The notes: generated from the letters alone by a model not told the origin. DNA of 35,653 nucleotides from UBA1738 sp045658645 (GCA_045658645.1 JAZOVJ010000060.1:1-35653); one strand, 5' to 3'; numbered from the stretch's first letter, positions 17,201 through 25,771 are shown. Made by a program: numbers and translations.

Positions 17201-17750
17201 TTCTCTTCTGGTCTGCAATCGAATGGTCCTGAAGCTCAATAAAGAAGTTGTCCTTTCCGAAGAGCTTTACATACTTTTCGCCAATTTCCTTTGCCTTTTC
17301 ATAGTCATCCGCCATAAGAGCCTTTGGGATTTCGCCCGCAAGACAAGCAGACAAAGCAATCAGACCCTCGCTGTGCTCTGACAGAAGCTCAAAGTCAATT
17401 CTCGGCTTATAGTAGTAGCCTTCAGTAAAGCCTTTTGAAACGATGTATGACAGGTTTTTATAACCTGTCTGGTTTTCGCATAAAAGGATAAGGTGTGAGT
17501 ATTTTGAGTCATACTCATGCACCTTGTCAAAACGGCTTCTTGGCGACATATACACCTCACAGCCGATAACAGGTTTTATACCCTGAGAAAGTGCTTCGCG
17601 GTAAAAATCCACAACTCCGTACATCACGCCGTGGTCGGTTATGGCACAGCTTGTCATTCCAAGTTCTTTTACTCTTGCTATTAATTTTTTAATACCCGCA
17701 GCACCGTCTAAAAGACTATACTCGGTATGTGTATGCAAGTGAGTAAACAT
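14229..17750 (-). CDS. dnaE: DNA polymerase III subunit alpha, DnaE type
   Basis: DnaE is a C-family replicative polymerase; in Firmicutes that also have PolC it extends primers on the lagging strand. The 1173-aa protein begins with the PHP domain (FTHLHTHTEYSLLDG, then ITDHGVMYGVVDFY), has the catalytic core at about residues 330-560 with PDIDVDFAPEGR carrying the paired Asp, GPGRGSAAGS and SRHSGTHAAGVV, then the finger/thumb region and helix-hairpin-helix. A C-terminal OB fold (NVKICGIITTRK ... VIVFPKVL) follows and then an extra region with acidic patches. No exonuclease insertion is present, so it is not PolC. ATG at 17750 is 8 nt from GGAGG; a GTG at 17756 is too close. Confidence 0.97.
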   Translation of the reverse strand: MFTHLHTHTEYSLLDGAAGIKKLIARVKELGMTSCAITDHGVMYGVVDFYREALSQGIKPVIGCEVYMSPRSRFDKVHEYDSKYSHLILLCENQTGYKNLSYIVSKGFTEGYYYKPRIDFELLSEHSEGLIALSACLAGEIPKALMADDYEKAKEIGEKYVKLFGKDNFFIELQDHSIADQKRINPTLVRLAKELGVGVVATNDIHYIKREDAKYQDVLMCIQMQKTVEDDDRMRFETDEFYVKSPEEMAERFAYIPEAIDNTGKIAERCCVEFDFDSRHLPSYDVPDGKTAWEYLNELCRKGLEKRYKNVTEELENRLNYELSVIKNMGFVDYFLIVWDFINYAKTHGVCVGPGRGSAAGSIVSYTLEITDVDPIKYNLIFERFLNPERVSMPDIDVDFAPEGRQKIIDYVVEKYGAENVAQIITFGTMKAKLAIRDVGRALNVSYAETDKVAKLVPNELNITIDKALNVSADLRALYESDEKIHELIDTSRALEGLSRHSGTHAAGVVICKEPIVNYMPLQTNDDVLTTQFVKDTVEGLGLLKMDFLGLRNLTVISNALEIIEKTRGIKIDLATLDYDVKEVYDFISTGNTEGVFQIESAGMKSFMQELKPTCLEDIIAGIALYRPGPMDSIPKYIYNKNHPEEVTYKHPILANILDVTYGCIVYQEQVLEIVRAMAGYSLGSADVLRRVISKKKADQMEVERRNFIYGKKDDAENQVIDGCVNRGIDEKIAIDIFDEINEFANYAFNKSHAAAYAFITYQTAYLKTFYPVEYMASLVSSIDDLDKINEYLVNCRTMDIDKLPPDINKSYESFTVEGNNIRFGLTAVKNVGKSFVHEIVCERERAGEFKNFTDFIHRMTDREMNKRAVEGLIKCGAFDSLGVKRSQLMNVFESVIESEASAKKFNVAGQMTLFGDDSDSVEEIELPNVAEFSKKELLSFEKETTGIYFSGHPMEEYKDVCEKLTRVNVRTVMASIERDEEGNFKTVEGGLSDGQNVKICGIITTRKNKTTKNNTQMAFVRIEDLFGGIEVIVFPKVLTQYNSMLREETAVLVEGRISIREDEEPKLLCEKVLLLDGIKETNQAKTTEEKTEINPPKKDEKVLYVKLGTWDLDVVKMATRVMEMHPGKTAVCFFCADTKKRFFAPDSLRIDENSDVFKKLEAIFGKNNVKIS

Positions 17751-17777
17751 CAGCACTTCCTCCTTTTTTAAAGTTTT

Positions 17778-18341
17778 TTAAATTTCTACCAAAATTTCAG
17801 ACAGAGTTCTTTTTGGAACTGTCAGAATATCATTTTCCGTAAAATACTTTATGTCACCTTCGAAATCCACAAAATCCGTCTTTTGCTCGGAATATCCTAA
17901 TGCGATAAGGTACAAAAGACTGTATTTATCAGAAAGCCCCAAAAGCTCCTTGATTTCTTCCCTTTTTATAGCACCAAGCCAGCAGGTTGAAAGACCTAAT
18001 TCCTCTGCTGCAAGGCATATTACAACGCCCGCCGCTCCTGCATCTGTTTCAAACTGCCCGTTTGGTTTTATTTCGTTATCGCCCAAAATCGCAATATATG
18101 AAGGCGGTTGTTCAGCTTCGGTTGGTGCATTCTCAGGATGATACCCCGACCATTTGGTTAAAGGGAATACCTTCTTCGCCAAATCGCCGTCTATAATAGC
18201 ATATTTTAAGGGCTGAAGATTTGCGCCGGTCGGCGTAAATCTTGCGTATCCCACAAGGGTTTCAAGTAAATCCCTTGAAACCCTTTGTTGTGTGTATTTT
18301 CTTTTTGTTCTTCTTTTTATAATTGCGTCCGTAACTTTCAT
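17778..18341 (-). CDS. Nitroreductase-family flavoprotein
   Basis: The 187-aa protein belongs to the FMN-dependent nitroreductase fold, which reduces nitro groups, quinones or enamides with NAD(P)H. The N-terminal FMN phosphate motif is RRTKRKYTQQRVSRDLLE, followed by ARFTPTGANLQPLKY, AGAAGVVICLAAEELGLSTCWLGAI and a C-terminal LIALGY. The physiological substrate cannot be told from sequence. It lies 27 nt before dnaE and 19 nt after the Na/Pi cotransporter gene, so it is inside that unit. AAAGGAC precedes the ATG. Confidence 0.9.
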   Translation of the reverse strand: MKVTDAIIKRRTKRKYTQQRVSRDLLETLVGYARFTPTGANLQPLKYAIIDGDLAKKVFPLTKWSGYHPENAPTEAEQPPSYIAILGDNEIKPNGQFETDAGAAGVVICLAAEELGLSTCWLGAIKREEIKELLGLSDKYSLLYLIALGYSEQKTDFVDFEGDIKYFTENDILTVPKRTLSEILVEI

Positions 18342-18360
18342 TTTAAAAGTCCTTTACATA

Positions 18361-20112
18361 TTAGTTAATGCGGTACTTTGACTTATAAACATCATACTGG
18401 CTGATGAAGTCATTTTCGCCGTCATTTTTAACGTGGCTTAAATATTCGTGAGGCTCATAAGCACTTTCTTCTCTCTGAAGAATTGATACACCGATGTTTG
18501 AACAGTGGTCCGCAATTCTTTCAAGGTTCGTAATAATATCTGAATACACAAAGCCAAGTTCGATTGTGCACTCATCCTTCTGAAGTCTTTCAATGTGATT
18601 TCTCTTCATCTTATACTTAAGCTTATCAATAACCTGCTCAAGCGGTTCAATCTTTATAGCATACTCATTATTTTCCTCAGCCACTGTTTTAACAGAAAGC
18701 TCAACAATTTCCTTTACCGCTCTTGTTATTACATCTATTTCGTTTCTTGCCATACTTGAGAAAGTAATTTTCTTCTCATAAATTTCCTTTGCAGCCTTCA
18801 AAATATTGCAGGCGTGGTCAGAAATTCTTTCTACGTCTCCTATAACGTGCAAAAGCGTTGTAACTTCATTTGCCTCTTCCATATCAAGCTTGTGACCTGC
18901 CAGCTTTACAAGGTAAGAACCAAGCTTATCTTCATAGGCATCAACTTTTTCTTCCTGGTCTTTAATGTAAATTTCGGTCTTTTCGTCATAGTCAAAAAGC
19001 TTGTCTATAGCAATGTTTACAGATTCGTTGGTAATTCTGATCATTTCAGCAATCATTTCTCTTGCCTTTTCAAGAGCAAAGCCCGGCATTGAAAGGAAGT
19101 TATCATCAAGTACACTGAATTCGTCCTTTTCTTCGTCATCGCCCTTGAAAGTCAAAAATGCAAGTTTCTCAAACTGTTCGCAGAACGGAATCAGGATAAT
19201 GGTTGACAGAATGTTAAACAATGTGTGGAAAAGTGCAATTGAAAATACCGATGCCTTATCATACATAAATCCAAAATCAATGAATGAATGAAGAGCGTAG
19301 AACACTGATGTAAATATAACAACGCCAACAACCTTAATGTATAGGCATGATATAGCCACTCTCTTTGAGTCACGGCTTGCAGACAGTGATGCCAGAAGCG
19401 GTGTAATTGTTGTTCCGATATTCTGTCCCAAAATAACAGGGATTGCAGTTGACATCGGGATTGCACCTGTTAGGGATAGTGCCTGCAAAATACCAACTGA
19501 TGCAGATGATGACTGAATAACTGCAGTAAGTATTGTACCTGCTAAAATACCTAAAATAGGATTTTCAAATGCCACAAGTATCTTTGCAAAATTAGGGTCG
19601 TCCTTAAGACCTCCCATAGCGTCTGACATAGCTTCCATACCGAACATTAAAACCGCAAAGCCAACAAAAATTGAACCAATATTCTTTTTCTTTTCTGACT
19701 TTGCCATCATTATCATAATAACACCGATTACGGCAAGCACCGGCGTAAATGATTCAGGCTTAAATAGTTTTAACCACCACAAATCACTTGTAATACCTGT
19801 TGTACTGATAAGCCAGGCAGTAACTGTTGTACCAACGTTTGCACCCATAATTGTGCCGATTGTCTGTGTAAGCGACATAATGCCTGAATTTACAAAACCA
19901 ACAAGCATTACAGTTGTTGCAGATGATGACTGAATAATTGCAGTAACGCCAAGACCCAATAAAAAGCCTTTAAATCTGTTTGATGTAAGTCTGCCAAGGA
20001 TAGACTCAAGCTGGCTTCCTGAAAGCTTTTTTAAGCCATCGCCCATATAGTCCATTCCGAAAAGGAAAAGGGCAAGTCCGCCACAAAGCGCTAAAATAGA
20101 AAAAATGTCCAT
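18361..20112 (-). CDS. Na+/phosphate cotransporter with PhoU-like tail
   Basis: The N-terminal half (residues 1-310) carries about eight membrane segments and the two inverted QSSS repeats of the family: GVTAIIQSSSATTVM and ILTAVIQSSSASVGI, each followed by GANVGTT or GQNIGTT. The soluble C-terminal half (about 340-560) is a helical PhoU-like domain (VIGDVERISDHACNI; NLERIADHCSNI). It is thought to take up inorganic phosphate with sodium, and the PhoU domain may gate it. The 583-aa length fits bacterial members (YjbB/NptA). AAGGAGGAATTT precedes the ATG. It is the first gene of the unit running to dnaE. Confidence 0.95.
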   Translation of the reverse strand: MDIFSILALCGGLALFLFGMDYMGDGLKKLSGSQLESILGRLTSNRFKGFLLGLGVTAIIQSSSATTVMLVGFVNSGIMSLTQTIGTIMGANVGTTVTAWLISTTGITSDLWWLKLFKPESFTPVLAVIGVIMIMMAKSEKKKNIGSIFVGFAVLMFGMEAMSDAMGGLKDDPNFAKILVAFENPILGILAGTILTAVIQSSSASVGILQALSLTGAIPMSTAIPVILGQNIGTTITPLLASLSASRDSKRVAISCLYIKVVGVVIFTSVFYALHSFIDFGFMYDKASVFSIALFHTLFNILSTIILIPFCEQFEKLAFLTFKGDDEEKDEFSVLDDNFLSMPGFALEKAREMIAEMIRITNESVNIAIDKLFDYDEKTEIYIKDQEEKVDAYEDKLGSYLVKLAGHKLDMEEANEVTTLLHVIGDVERISDHACNILKAAKEIYEKKITFSSMARNEIDVITRAVKEIVELSVKTVAEENNEYAIKIEPLEQVIDKLKYKMKRNHIERLQKDECTIELGFVYSDIITNLERIADHCSNIGVSILQREESAYEPHEYLSHVKNDGENDFISQYDVYKSKYRIN

Positions 20113-20241
20113 AAATTCCTCCTTAAATTTTTCTTTTATGTGTTTTATTCTTTAGTGTATGCCCTCTTGTGTTTAGAGGATTTTTAACGAAAAAAGCAAT
20201 GCGTTTTTCGGGATTTTTCTTGAACTTTCTCATACATATTC
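20113..20241 (-). promoter_or_regulatory. Leader of the cotransporter gene with two hairpins
   Basis: The roughly 120-nt leader contains a stem at 20188-20210 (10 pairs, one mismatch, loop AAT) and a 5-bp stem at 20163-20167 with 20175-20179. Neither is followed by a long T run on the minus strand, so they are weak evidence for attenuation. I see no matching known riboswitch. Confidence 0.35.
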
Positions 20242-20270
20242 AGTATAACATATTTTTTTCCTTTTTTCAA
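20242..20270 (-). promoter_or_regulatory. Sigma-A promoter of the cotransporter-dnaE unit
   Basis: Minus strand: TTGAAA (20265-20270), 17-nt spacer, TATACT (20242-20247); start near 20235. It lies immediately after the hppA terminator. Confidence 0.82.
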
Positions 20271-20271
20271 C

Positions 20272-20304
20272 AAAAAAATACCTGCCAAAAGGTAGGTATT
20301 TTTT
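20272..20304 (-). terminator. Terminator of hppA
   Basis: An 11-bp stem (20273-20283 with 20294-20304) is flanked by A and T runs; on the minus strand it ends in TTTTTTTG. It isolates hppA from the cotransporter promoter that overlaps its edge. Confidence 0.85.
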
Positions 20305-20311
20305 ATTAAAA

Positions 20312-22387
20312 TTAGCCAAATAAGTGGTAGTTTGCAACAAGTGTTGCAAACACAATTGAAATTGTTGATAAAAGCTTTATCAAAATGTTTATGGCAGGTC
20401 CTGAAGTGTCTTTGAACGGGTCGCCAACTGTATCTCCCACAACTGCCGCCTTGTGATTTTCACTACCCTTTCCTCCGCCAAATCCGCCTTCGATATACTT
20501 TTTGGCATTATCCCAAGCACCGCCGGCATTTGACATCAGAATTGCCAATAAAAATCCTGTTACTGTTGCTCCTGCAAGCATACCGACAACGCCGTTTGGT
20601 CCTAATATAAGCCCTGTAACAACAGGCACCAAAACTGCAACAATTGTCGGGAGTACCATCTCACGAAGACTTGCTTTTGTGCAAAGGTCAACGCAGGAAG
20701 CATAATCTGCCTGTGCCTCGCCTGTGATAATTCCCTTGAGTTCCTTAAATTGACGTCTTACTTCCTTAACAACGCTCTGCGCTGCACGACCGACAGATTC
20801 CATTGTAAGTGCCGCAAATACGAACGGCAGGCATCCGCCGATGAAGAGTCCAACCAAAACCGGCGGATTCATAAGTGACATATTAAATGTAAAATCAGGC
20901 GCAACATTTCTTACACTGTCAACATAAGATGCCATCAGAGCAAGAGCAGTCAAAGCCGCAGAGCCGATAGCAAAGCCTTTTCCTGTTGCTGCAGTTGTAT
21001 TTCCAAGTGCATCAAGGGCGTCTGTTCTTTCACGTACCACCTCATCAAGATTGGACATCTGTGCAATACCGCCTGCGTTATCTGCAACAGGTCCGTATGC
21101 ATCCGTTGCAAGAGTTATACCAAGTGTTGAAAGCATACCAACCGCTGCAAGACCTATTCCATACAAACCGGTTGCTACATCTCCGCCGCCCGTGAAATAT
21201 GCTACTAAAATACAAATTGCGATGATTACGATTGGAAGTGCAGTTGACAACATACCAAGACTCATACCGCTTATAATGATGGTAGCAGCGCCTGTTTCTG
21301 ATGCTCCTGCAAGCTTTTTAGTCGGCTTAAATGTGTCAGATGTAAAGTATTCTGTTGCCTGACCGATTAAAACACCTGCTAAAAGTCCCGCTAAAACTGC
21401 TATATAAAGTGAAATATTTTCCTTGCCTAAAACGTACCAGACAATCGGGAACGCCCCGACTGCTACTATAATTGAACTTACTGTTGTTCCCTTTGACAAA
21501 GCCTTCAAAAGAAGCTTCTGGTCAAATTTTTCGCCTGTTCTTACAAAGAAAGAGCCAAATAAAGATGCGAAAATTCCCAAAACTGCCAGAAGCAACGGGA
21601 CTCCCATTGCTTTCGGGTCATTGAACGCTGCAACTCCAAGTGCGCAAGCAGATACAATTGAGCCGAAATATGATTCGTAAAGGTCTGCGCCCATTCCTGC
21701 AACGTCACCAACGTTATCACCAACGTTATCCGCAATAACTGCAGGGTTTCTCGGGTCATCTTCAGGAATTCCTGCCTCAACCTTACCCACAATATCTGCA
21801 CCAACGTCAGCAGCTTTTGTGAACACGCCGCCTCCGACTCTTGCAAAAAGTGCCATTGAAGACGCTCCGACGCCAAACATTACAATAGTTGTGGCAGTTG
21901 CAGAAATATTAAGGTCAAAAACAAATCTTAAAAGCCCGTACCAGATGGACACATCCAAAAGTCCAAGACCTACTACCGTAAATCCCATTACCGAACCTGC
22001 TGAAAATGCCACATTAAGACCTTTATTAAGGCTCTCGCGGCAGGCATTTGCCGTTCTTGAATTTGCGTTTGTTGCAATCTTCATTCCGAAAAAGCCGGAA
22101 AGTGCAGAATAAAATCCGCCTGTTATAAACGCAAATGGTATAAATTTATTTAAAAGATTGAATTGCGACAAAACGAATAAAATCACAAACATACATGCAA
22201 AGAAGATGGAAACCACCTTATATTGACGTGTAAGATATGCATTTGCACCCTCTTTTATAAAGGTTGCAATTTTCTTCATTGTATCTGTTCCCTCGGAAAA
22301 GCCTAACACCTTTTTCGACATCATACCGGCAAAAACAAGAGCCGATATCGCCCCTAAAAAACTTAGCGCTAATACTGTTTTTTCCAC
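20312..22387 (-). CDS. hppA: Membrane-bound proton/sodium-translocating pyrophosphatase
   Basis: HppA hydrolyses pyrophosphate and pumps H+ or Na+ across the membrane. At 691 aa, with some 16 hydrophobic helices, it matches the family. Motifs are DVGADIVGKVEAGIPEDDPRNP, then ADNVGDNVGDVAGMGADLYESY, GNTTAATGKGFAIGSA and, near the end, SNAGGAWDNAKKYIE with VVGDTVGDPFKDTSGP. The Ala in GNTTAA, where potassium-independent enzymes carry Lys, marks a K+-dependent subtype; H+ versus Na+ specificity is not assigned. Start: the ATG at 22405 lacks a ribosome site, while the GTG at 22387 has AGAGG 10 nt upstream, so GTG is preferred. Confidence 0.96.
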   Translation of the reverse strand: MEKTVLALSFLGAISALVFAGMMSKKVLGFSEGTDTMKKIATFIKEGANAYLTRQYKVVSIFFACMFVILFVLSQFNLLNKFIPFAFITGGFYSALSGFFGMKIATNANSRTANACRESLNKGLNVAFSAGSVMGFTVVGLGLLDVSIWYGLLRFVFDLNISATATTIVMFGVGASSMALFARVGGGVFTKAADVGADIVGKVEAGIPEDDPRNPAVIADNVGDNVGDVAGMGADLYESYFGSIVSACALGVAAFNDPKAMGVPLLLAVLGIFASLFGSFFVRTGEKFDQKLLLKALSKGTTVSSIIVAVGAFPIVWYVLGKENISLYIAVLAGLLAGVLIGQATEYFTSDTFKPTKKLAGASETGAATIIISGMSLGMLSTALPIVIIAICILVAYFTGGGDVATGLYGIGLAAVGMLSTLGITLATDAYGPVADNAGGIAQMSNLDEVVRERTDALDALGNTTAATGKGFAIGSAALTALALMASYVDSVRNVAPDFTFNMSLMNPPVLVGLFIGGCLPFVFAALTMESVGRAAQSVVKEVRRQFKELKGIITGEAQADYASCVDLCTKASLREMVLPTIVAVLVPVVTGLILGPNGVVGMLAGATVTGFLLAILMSNAGGAWDNAKKYIEGGFGGGKGSENHKAAVVGDTVGDPFKDTSGPAINILIKLLSTISIVFATLVANYHLFG

Positions 22388-22421
22388 TTCGAACCATCCT
22401 CTCATACGTTGGTAATTACAT

Positions 22422-22450
22422 ATTTTACCACTAAATTTCTGCTAAGTCAA
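22422..22450 (-). promoter_or_regulatory. Sigma-A promoter of hppA
   Basis: Minus strand: TTGACT (22445-22450), 17-nt spacer, TAAAAT (22422-22427); start near 22415. It faces away from feoAB. Confidence 0.82.
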
Positions 22451-22586
22451 GCATTATGTCAACCATTTTGTATAGTTTGTTAAAATCCTGACACTCTCAA
22501 AGCATTTATATAGTGTATTGTAACACAAAAAATGCCGTTTCATACTATAAAGTAACAGATAATAATATGAAAGGTGCAATAGCTTT
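22451..22586 (+). promoter_or_regulatory. Upstream region of feoAB, promoter not resolved
   Basis: The best match is TTGTAA (22518-22523) with TACTAT (22543-22548), but the 19-nt spacer is long. GATAATAAT just before the first ATG triplets (22558-22566) resembles half of a Fur box, too short to call a binding site. No other structure is convincing. Confidence 0.3.
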
Positions 22587-22835
22587 ATGTGTGATATATT
22601 TCGGCTTTCTGAACTTTCAGAAGATGAAAAATGCATTGTTAAAAGCATTGATTCAGACCCCGATATCCGCCGTAGACTTCAGGATATGGGGCTTATTCCC
22701 GGGACTTGTGTGCAATGCGTTTTTAAAAGCCCTTACGGCGACCCCACCGCATATTTAATCCGTGGTGCTTTGGTAGCGCTCCGGGAAGAAGATGCTGATA
22801 ACATTTTTGTTTGTTCTGAAATAGGTGGTGTTTAA
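22587..22835 (+). CDS. feoA: Ferrous iron transport accessory protein FeoA
   Basis: FeoA is a small cytoplasmic SH3-like protein that assists FeoB. The 82-aa protein shows the family pattern I-x-x-x-DPDIRRRLQDMGLIPGT, then VFKSPYGDPTAYLIRGALVALREEDA. AAAGGTG lies 10 nt before the ATG at 22587. Its TAA is followed at once by the feoB ATG, so the two are translationally coupled. Confidence 0.94.
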   Translation: MCDIFRLSELSEDEKCIVKSIDSDPDIRRRLQDMGLIPGTCVQCVFKSPYGDPTAYLIRGALVALREEDADNIFVCSEIGGV

Positions 22836-24941
22836 ATGGATATATTCTCTTCAAAAATTCCCGAAGCAGCTTCCACAACTTCCCGCCGTATAATCGCTCT
22901 TGCCGGGAATCCTAATGTTGGAAAAAGCAGTGTTTTCAATCAGCTCACAGGTCTTAATCAGCACACGGGAAACTGGCCTGGAAAAACGGTGGATGTAGCA
23001 AGCGGAAGTTTTATACATAACGGATTAAACTACACTCTGGTTGACATACCCGGCACGTATTCTCTTATGGCACACTCAAAGGAAGAAGAAGTAGCACGGG
23101 ACTTTATTATTTTCGGCGAATCGGATGCAACTGTTGTGGTTTGCGACGCATCCTGCCTTGAACGAAATTTGAACCTTGTTCTTCAGACCCTTGAAATTAC
23201 AGAAAAGGTTGTGGTTTGTGTAAACCTTTTAGACGAAGCAAAAAGGCACAACCTGACGGTTGACCTTGAAAAACTTTCTGTTAAGCTGGGTGTTCCCGTT
23301 GTGGGGACTGTCGCCCGTTCCGGCAAGGGTCTTACAGAGCTTATGGATGCCATAGAAAATGTTCTGGCAGAAAAAATTGAACCGGTAAAGATAAGATATA
23401 CAAAGCCTATTGAGGATGCACTTCAAATTCTTACTCCGGTTATTTCACAAAAAATATCCGTCATAAATCCAAGATTTGTTGCCTTAAGGCTTTTAGAGGG
23501 AAAGTCTGAACTTATTCTGAAAATTCAGGATTTTTGCGGAGTAGATTTAATTTCAGACCCTGAAGTTACAAAAAGTCTGTCCCTTGCAAATGATGTCCTT
23601 ATTAATGCAGGCATAACACAGGAAAAATTGTGTGACAACATCGTTTCCTGCATTGTTTTAAATGCCGAGAATTTAGCTCTGGGCGTTGTTTCTTCAAGAG
23701 CTGAAAGCTACATAGATTTTGACCGGAAGGCTGACCGTATATTCACAAGCCGCACCCTTGGTGTACCGATAATGGTGACGCTTTTAGCTTTTGTATTCTG
23801 GCTCACAATCTCCGGAGCAAATATACCATCTTCGATGCTTTCGTCAATGTTCGGCATACTGGAAAACAAACTTCTGGAGCTTGCCGTTCAATTTGGTGTT
23901 CCTGAAATCATCTATTGTCCTTTGATTTTCGGCATATATCATATTCTCACCTGGGTAATTTCGGTAATGCTTCCGCCAATGGCAATATTTTTCCCGCTTT
24001 TCACTCTTTTAGAGGACTTGGGGTATCTTCCAAGGATAGCATTTAATCTTGATAAGTGCTTCAAAAAATGCTCCGCCTGCGGAAAGCAGGCACTTACTAT
24101 GTGTATGGGGTTTGGATGTAACGCTGTTGGCGTTACCGGCTGCAGAATAATCGACTCACCACGTGAACGGTTAATTGCCATACTGACCAACTGTTTTGTG
24201 CCCTGTAACGGAAGATTCCCAACCCTTATTTCACTGATTACAATGTTTATGATATTTTCAGGCGGAAAGTTTACCTCCCTTTATTCTACCCTGATTTTGA
24301 CCGGCTTTGTCATACTTGGAATACTGGTTACATTTCTGGTATCAGCTATTTTATCCAAAACAATTCTGAAAGGTCAGCCCTCCTCCTTTACCCTTGAGCT
24401 TCCGCCATACAGAAAGCCGGATTTTTTAAGGGTTATTGTACGCTCCATTTTAGACAGAACGCTTTTTGTTCTTGGAAGAGCGGCGGTAGTTGCGGCACCT
24501 GCAGGTCTTATTATATGGATGTTTGCAAATATCACAATTGGAGGAAACACATTGCTTTCTTCCGTATCCTCGCTTCTTGACCCGTTCGCAAGAACTATGG
24601 GGCTTGACGGCACCATACTTTTAGCCTTTATTCTGGGTTTTCCTGCAAACGAAACGGTGCTTCCTATAATTGTAATGGCGTATTTGTCACAAGGCACTAT
24701 ATCGGATGCCCTTTCTTTAGCGGAAATGAAAGAGCTGTTTTTAGAAAACGGCTGGACAGTTTTGACCGCTGTAAATACTATGCTGTTCTCCCTTTTCCAT
24801 TGGCCCTGTTCAACAACGCTTCTGACCATAAAAAAAGAAACCGGAAGCCTAAAATGGACCTTTGCTGCATTCATAATCCCGACTCTTGTCGGAATTGCAA
24901 TCTGTATGCTGGTAAATCTCGTGTTTGGTTTTTTCATATAA
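22836..24941 (+). CDS. feoB: Ferrous iron transporter FeoB
   Basis: FeoB imports Fe2+ through the cytoplasmic membrane and has an N-terminal GTPase. In the 701-aa protein, G1 is AGNPNVGKSS (about residues 24-33), switch I NWPGKTVD, G3 DIPGTYSL, and G4 NLLDE. The membrane part begins near residue 310. It holds two Gate regions, with the conserved CxxxxNAVGVTGCRII and CFVPCNGRFPTL cysteine motifs and a matching Gate 2 (LGFPANETVLPI). The ribosome site AGGTGGTG lies within the end of feoA. No FeoC gene follows; the gene ends at the terminator. The 187-aa antisense frame inside it is a shadow. Confidence 0.97.
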   Translation: MDIFSSKIPEAASTTSRRIIALAGNPNVGKSSVFNQLTGLNQHTGNWPGKTVDVASGSFIHNGLNYTLVDIPGTYSLMAHSKEEEVARDFIIFGESDATVVVCDASCLERNLNLVLQTLEITEKVVVCVNLLDEAKRHNLTVDLEKLSVKLGVPVVGTVARSGKGLTELMDAIENVLAEKIEPVKIRYTKPIEDALQILTPVISQKISVINPRFVALRLLEGKSELILKIQDFCGVDLISDPEVTKSLSLANDVLINAGITQEKLCDNIVSCIVLNAENLALGVVSSRAESYIDFDRKADRIFTSRTLGVPIMVTLLAFVFWLTISGANIPSSMLSSMFGILENKLLELAVQFGVPEIIYCPLIFGIYHILTWVISVMLPPMAIFFPLFTLLEDLGYLPRIAFNLDKCFKKCSACGKQALTMCMGFGCNAVGVTGCRIIDSPRERLIAILTNCFVPCNGRFPTLISLITMFMIFSGGKFTSLYSTLILTGFVILGILVTFLVSAILSKTILKGQPSSFTLELPPYRKPDFLRVIVRSILDRTLFVLGRAAVVAAPAGLIIWMFANITIGGNTLLSSVSSLLDPFARTMGLDGTILLAFILGFPANETVLPIIVMAYLSQGTISDALSLAEMKELFLENGWTVLTAVNTMLFSLFHWPCSTTLLTIKKETGSLKWTFAAFIIPTLVGIAICMLVNLVFGFFI

Positions 24942-24979
24942 AAAAACTGTGTTATCCCTTTCGGGTAAGCACAGTTTTT
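24942..24979. terminator. Shared terminator of feoB and the alarmone synthetase gene
   Basis: A 10-bp outer stem (24942-24951 with 24970-24979) continues as a bulged inner TTA-CCC/GGGTAA stem. A-rich and T-rich arms make it work on both strands. The stop codons of the convergent genes touch it on either side. Confidence 0.88.
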
Positions 24980-25646
24980 AATTTTTTAAATTTGAAATTC
25001 CTTCGTTTATGTCCTGCATTCTTTTATCAAGCACTGCAATACTGTCGGCACATTTTTTAAGCTCCGCCACAATTTCTTCAGAACCCTCTATATCCTTTTT
25101 ATATTTCATTTTGTGCTCAAGGCTTGCCCAGAAATCCATAGCTATTGTGCGAAGCTGTACCTCCACCTTCATATTCTGGCGGCGGTTTGCAAAGAATACC
25201 GGCACCTCCACAATCATATGATAGCTCCTGTAACCGTTTGACTTCGGATTTTTTATATAGTCCTTTACACTTAAAAGCTTTATGTCATCCTGTGAAACCA
25301 GCATATTCGCCACTTCATAAATATCGTCAATAAATGAGCAGATAACACGTATTCCCGCAACGTCTTCAATATAATACATCAGGGAATTCATATTTATTTC
25401 AATGCCTTTTCTTTTCATCTTTGAAACAATACTCTCGGGAGTTTTAATTCGGGATTTTATTGCTTCAATAGGGTTTCTGTTGTATGTAACAGACAAGTCA
25501 TCATTCAGAATTTCAAACTTTGTTTTCACTTCCTTGACTGCACTCTGGTACATCATCAAAAATTCTTTAAACTGTCCTCTCGGCGAAAACAACATTTCTA
25601 TATCGTGAGGAATTTCTCCAACACCCTGAAAGGATTTTTGTATCAC
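24978..25646 (-). CDS. Small alarmone synthetase, GTP pyrophosphokinase family
   Basis: Small alarmone synthetases make (p)ppGpp from ATP and GTP/GDP without a hydrolase domain, often under cell-wall stress. The protein is 222 aa from the GTG at 25646, which lies 8 nt after GGAGG; an ATG at 25712 would lie upstream of the predicted promoter start. RelA/SpoT-synthetase motifs are IKSRIKTPESIVSKMKRKG, YYIEDVAGIRVICSFIDDIY, KNPKSNGYRSYHMIVEVP, and EVQLRTIAMDFWASLEHK. There is no HD, TGS or ACT domain. Length and the C-terminal helix fit the RelQ/YjbM type better than RelP, but I leave the subtype open. It has its own promoter. Confidence 0.92.
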   Translation of the reverse strand: MIQKSFQGVGEIPHDIEMLFSPRGQFKEFLMMYQSAVKEVKTKFEILNDDLSVTYNRNPIEAIKSRIKTPESIVSKMKRKGIEINMNSLMYYIEDVAGIRVICSFIDDIYEVANMLVSQDDIKLLSVKDYIKNPKSNGYRSYHMIVEVPVFFANRRQNMKVEVQLRTIAMDFWASLEHKMKYKKDIEGSEEIVAELKKCADSIAVLDKRMQDINEGISNLKN

Positions 25647-25680
25647 TTTTGTATCCTCCAAAAATATATTTTCTACCTTA

Positions 25681-25709
25681 ATTATATTGCCTGCTCTTTT
25701 TCCTGTCAA
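25681..25709 (-). promoter_or_regulatory. Perfect-consensus sigma-A promoter of the alarmone synthetase gene
   Basis: Minus strand: TTGACA (25704-25709), 17-nt spacer, TATAAT (25681-25686), an exact match to consensus; start near 25674. The long open frame reading from an ATG at 25712 overlaps it, which supports the downstream GTG start of the gene. Confidence 0.85.
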
Positions 25710-25744
25710 CATATTTCGACTAAGCTTTACAATTTGTTAATTAA

Positions 25745-25771
25745 TAAAAAAGAACGGCGAAAGCCGTTCTT
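25745..25771 (-). terminator. Terminator after tagO-like gene
   Basis: A perfect 9-bp stem (25750-25758 with 25763-25771) with a GAAA tetraloop is followed on the minus strand by T6. The stop codon of the gene is adjacent. It ends the gltX-to-tagO unit. Confidence 0.9.

Noticed and set aside
22545..22570. Fur box before feoA
   Set aside because: Only one GATAATAAT half-site is visible; the palindromic partner is missing.
24374..24937. 187-aa minus-strand frame inside feoB
   Set aside because: It is fully antisense to conserved feoB membrane segments and has no start signals or domain.
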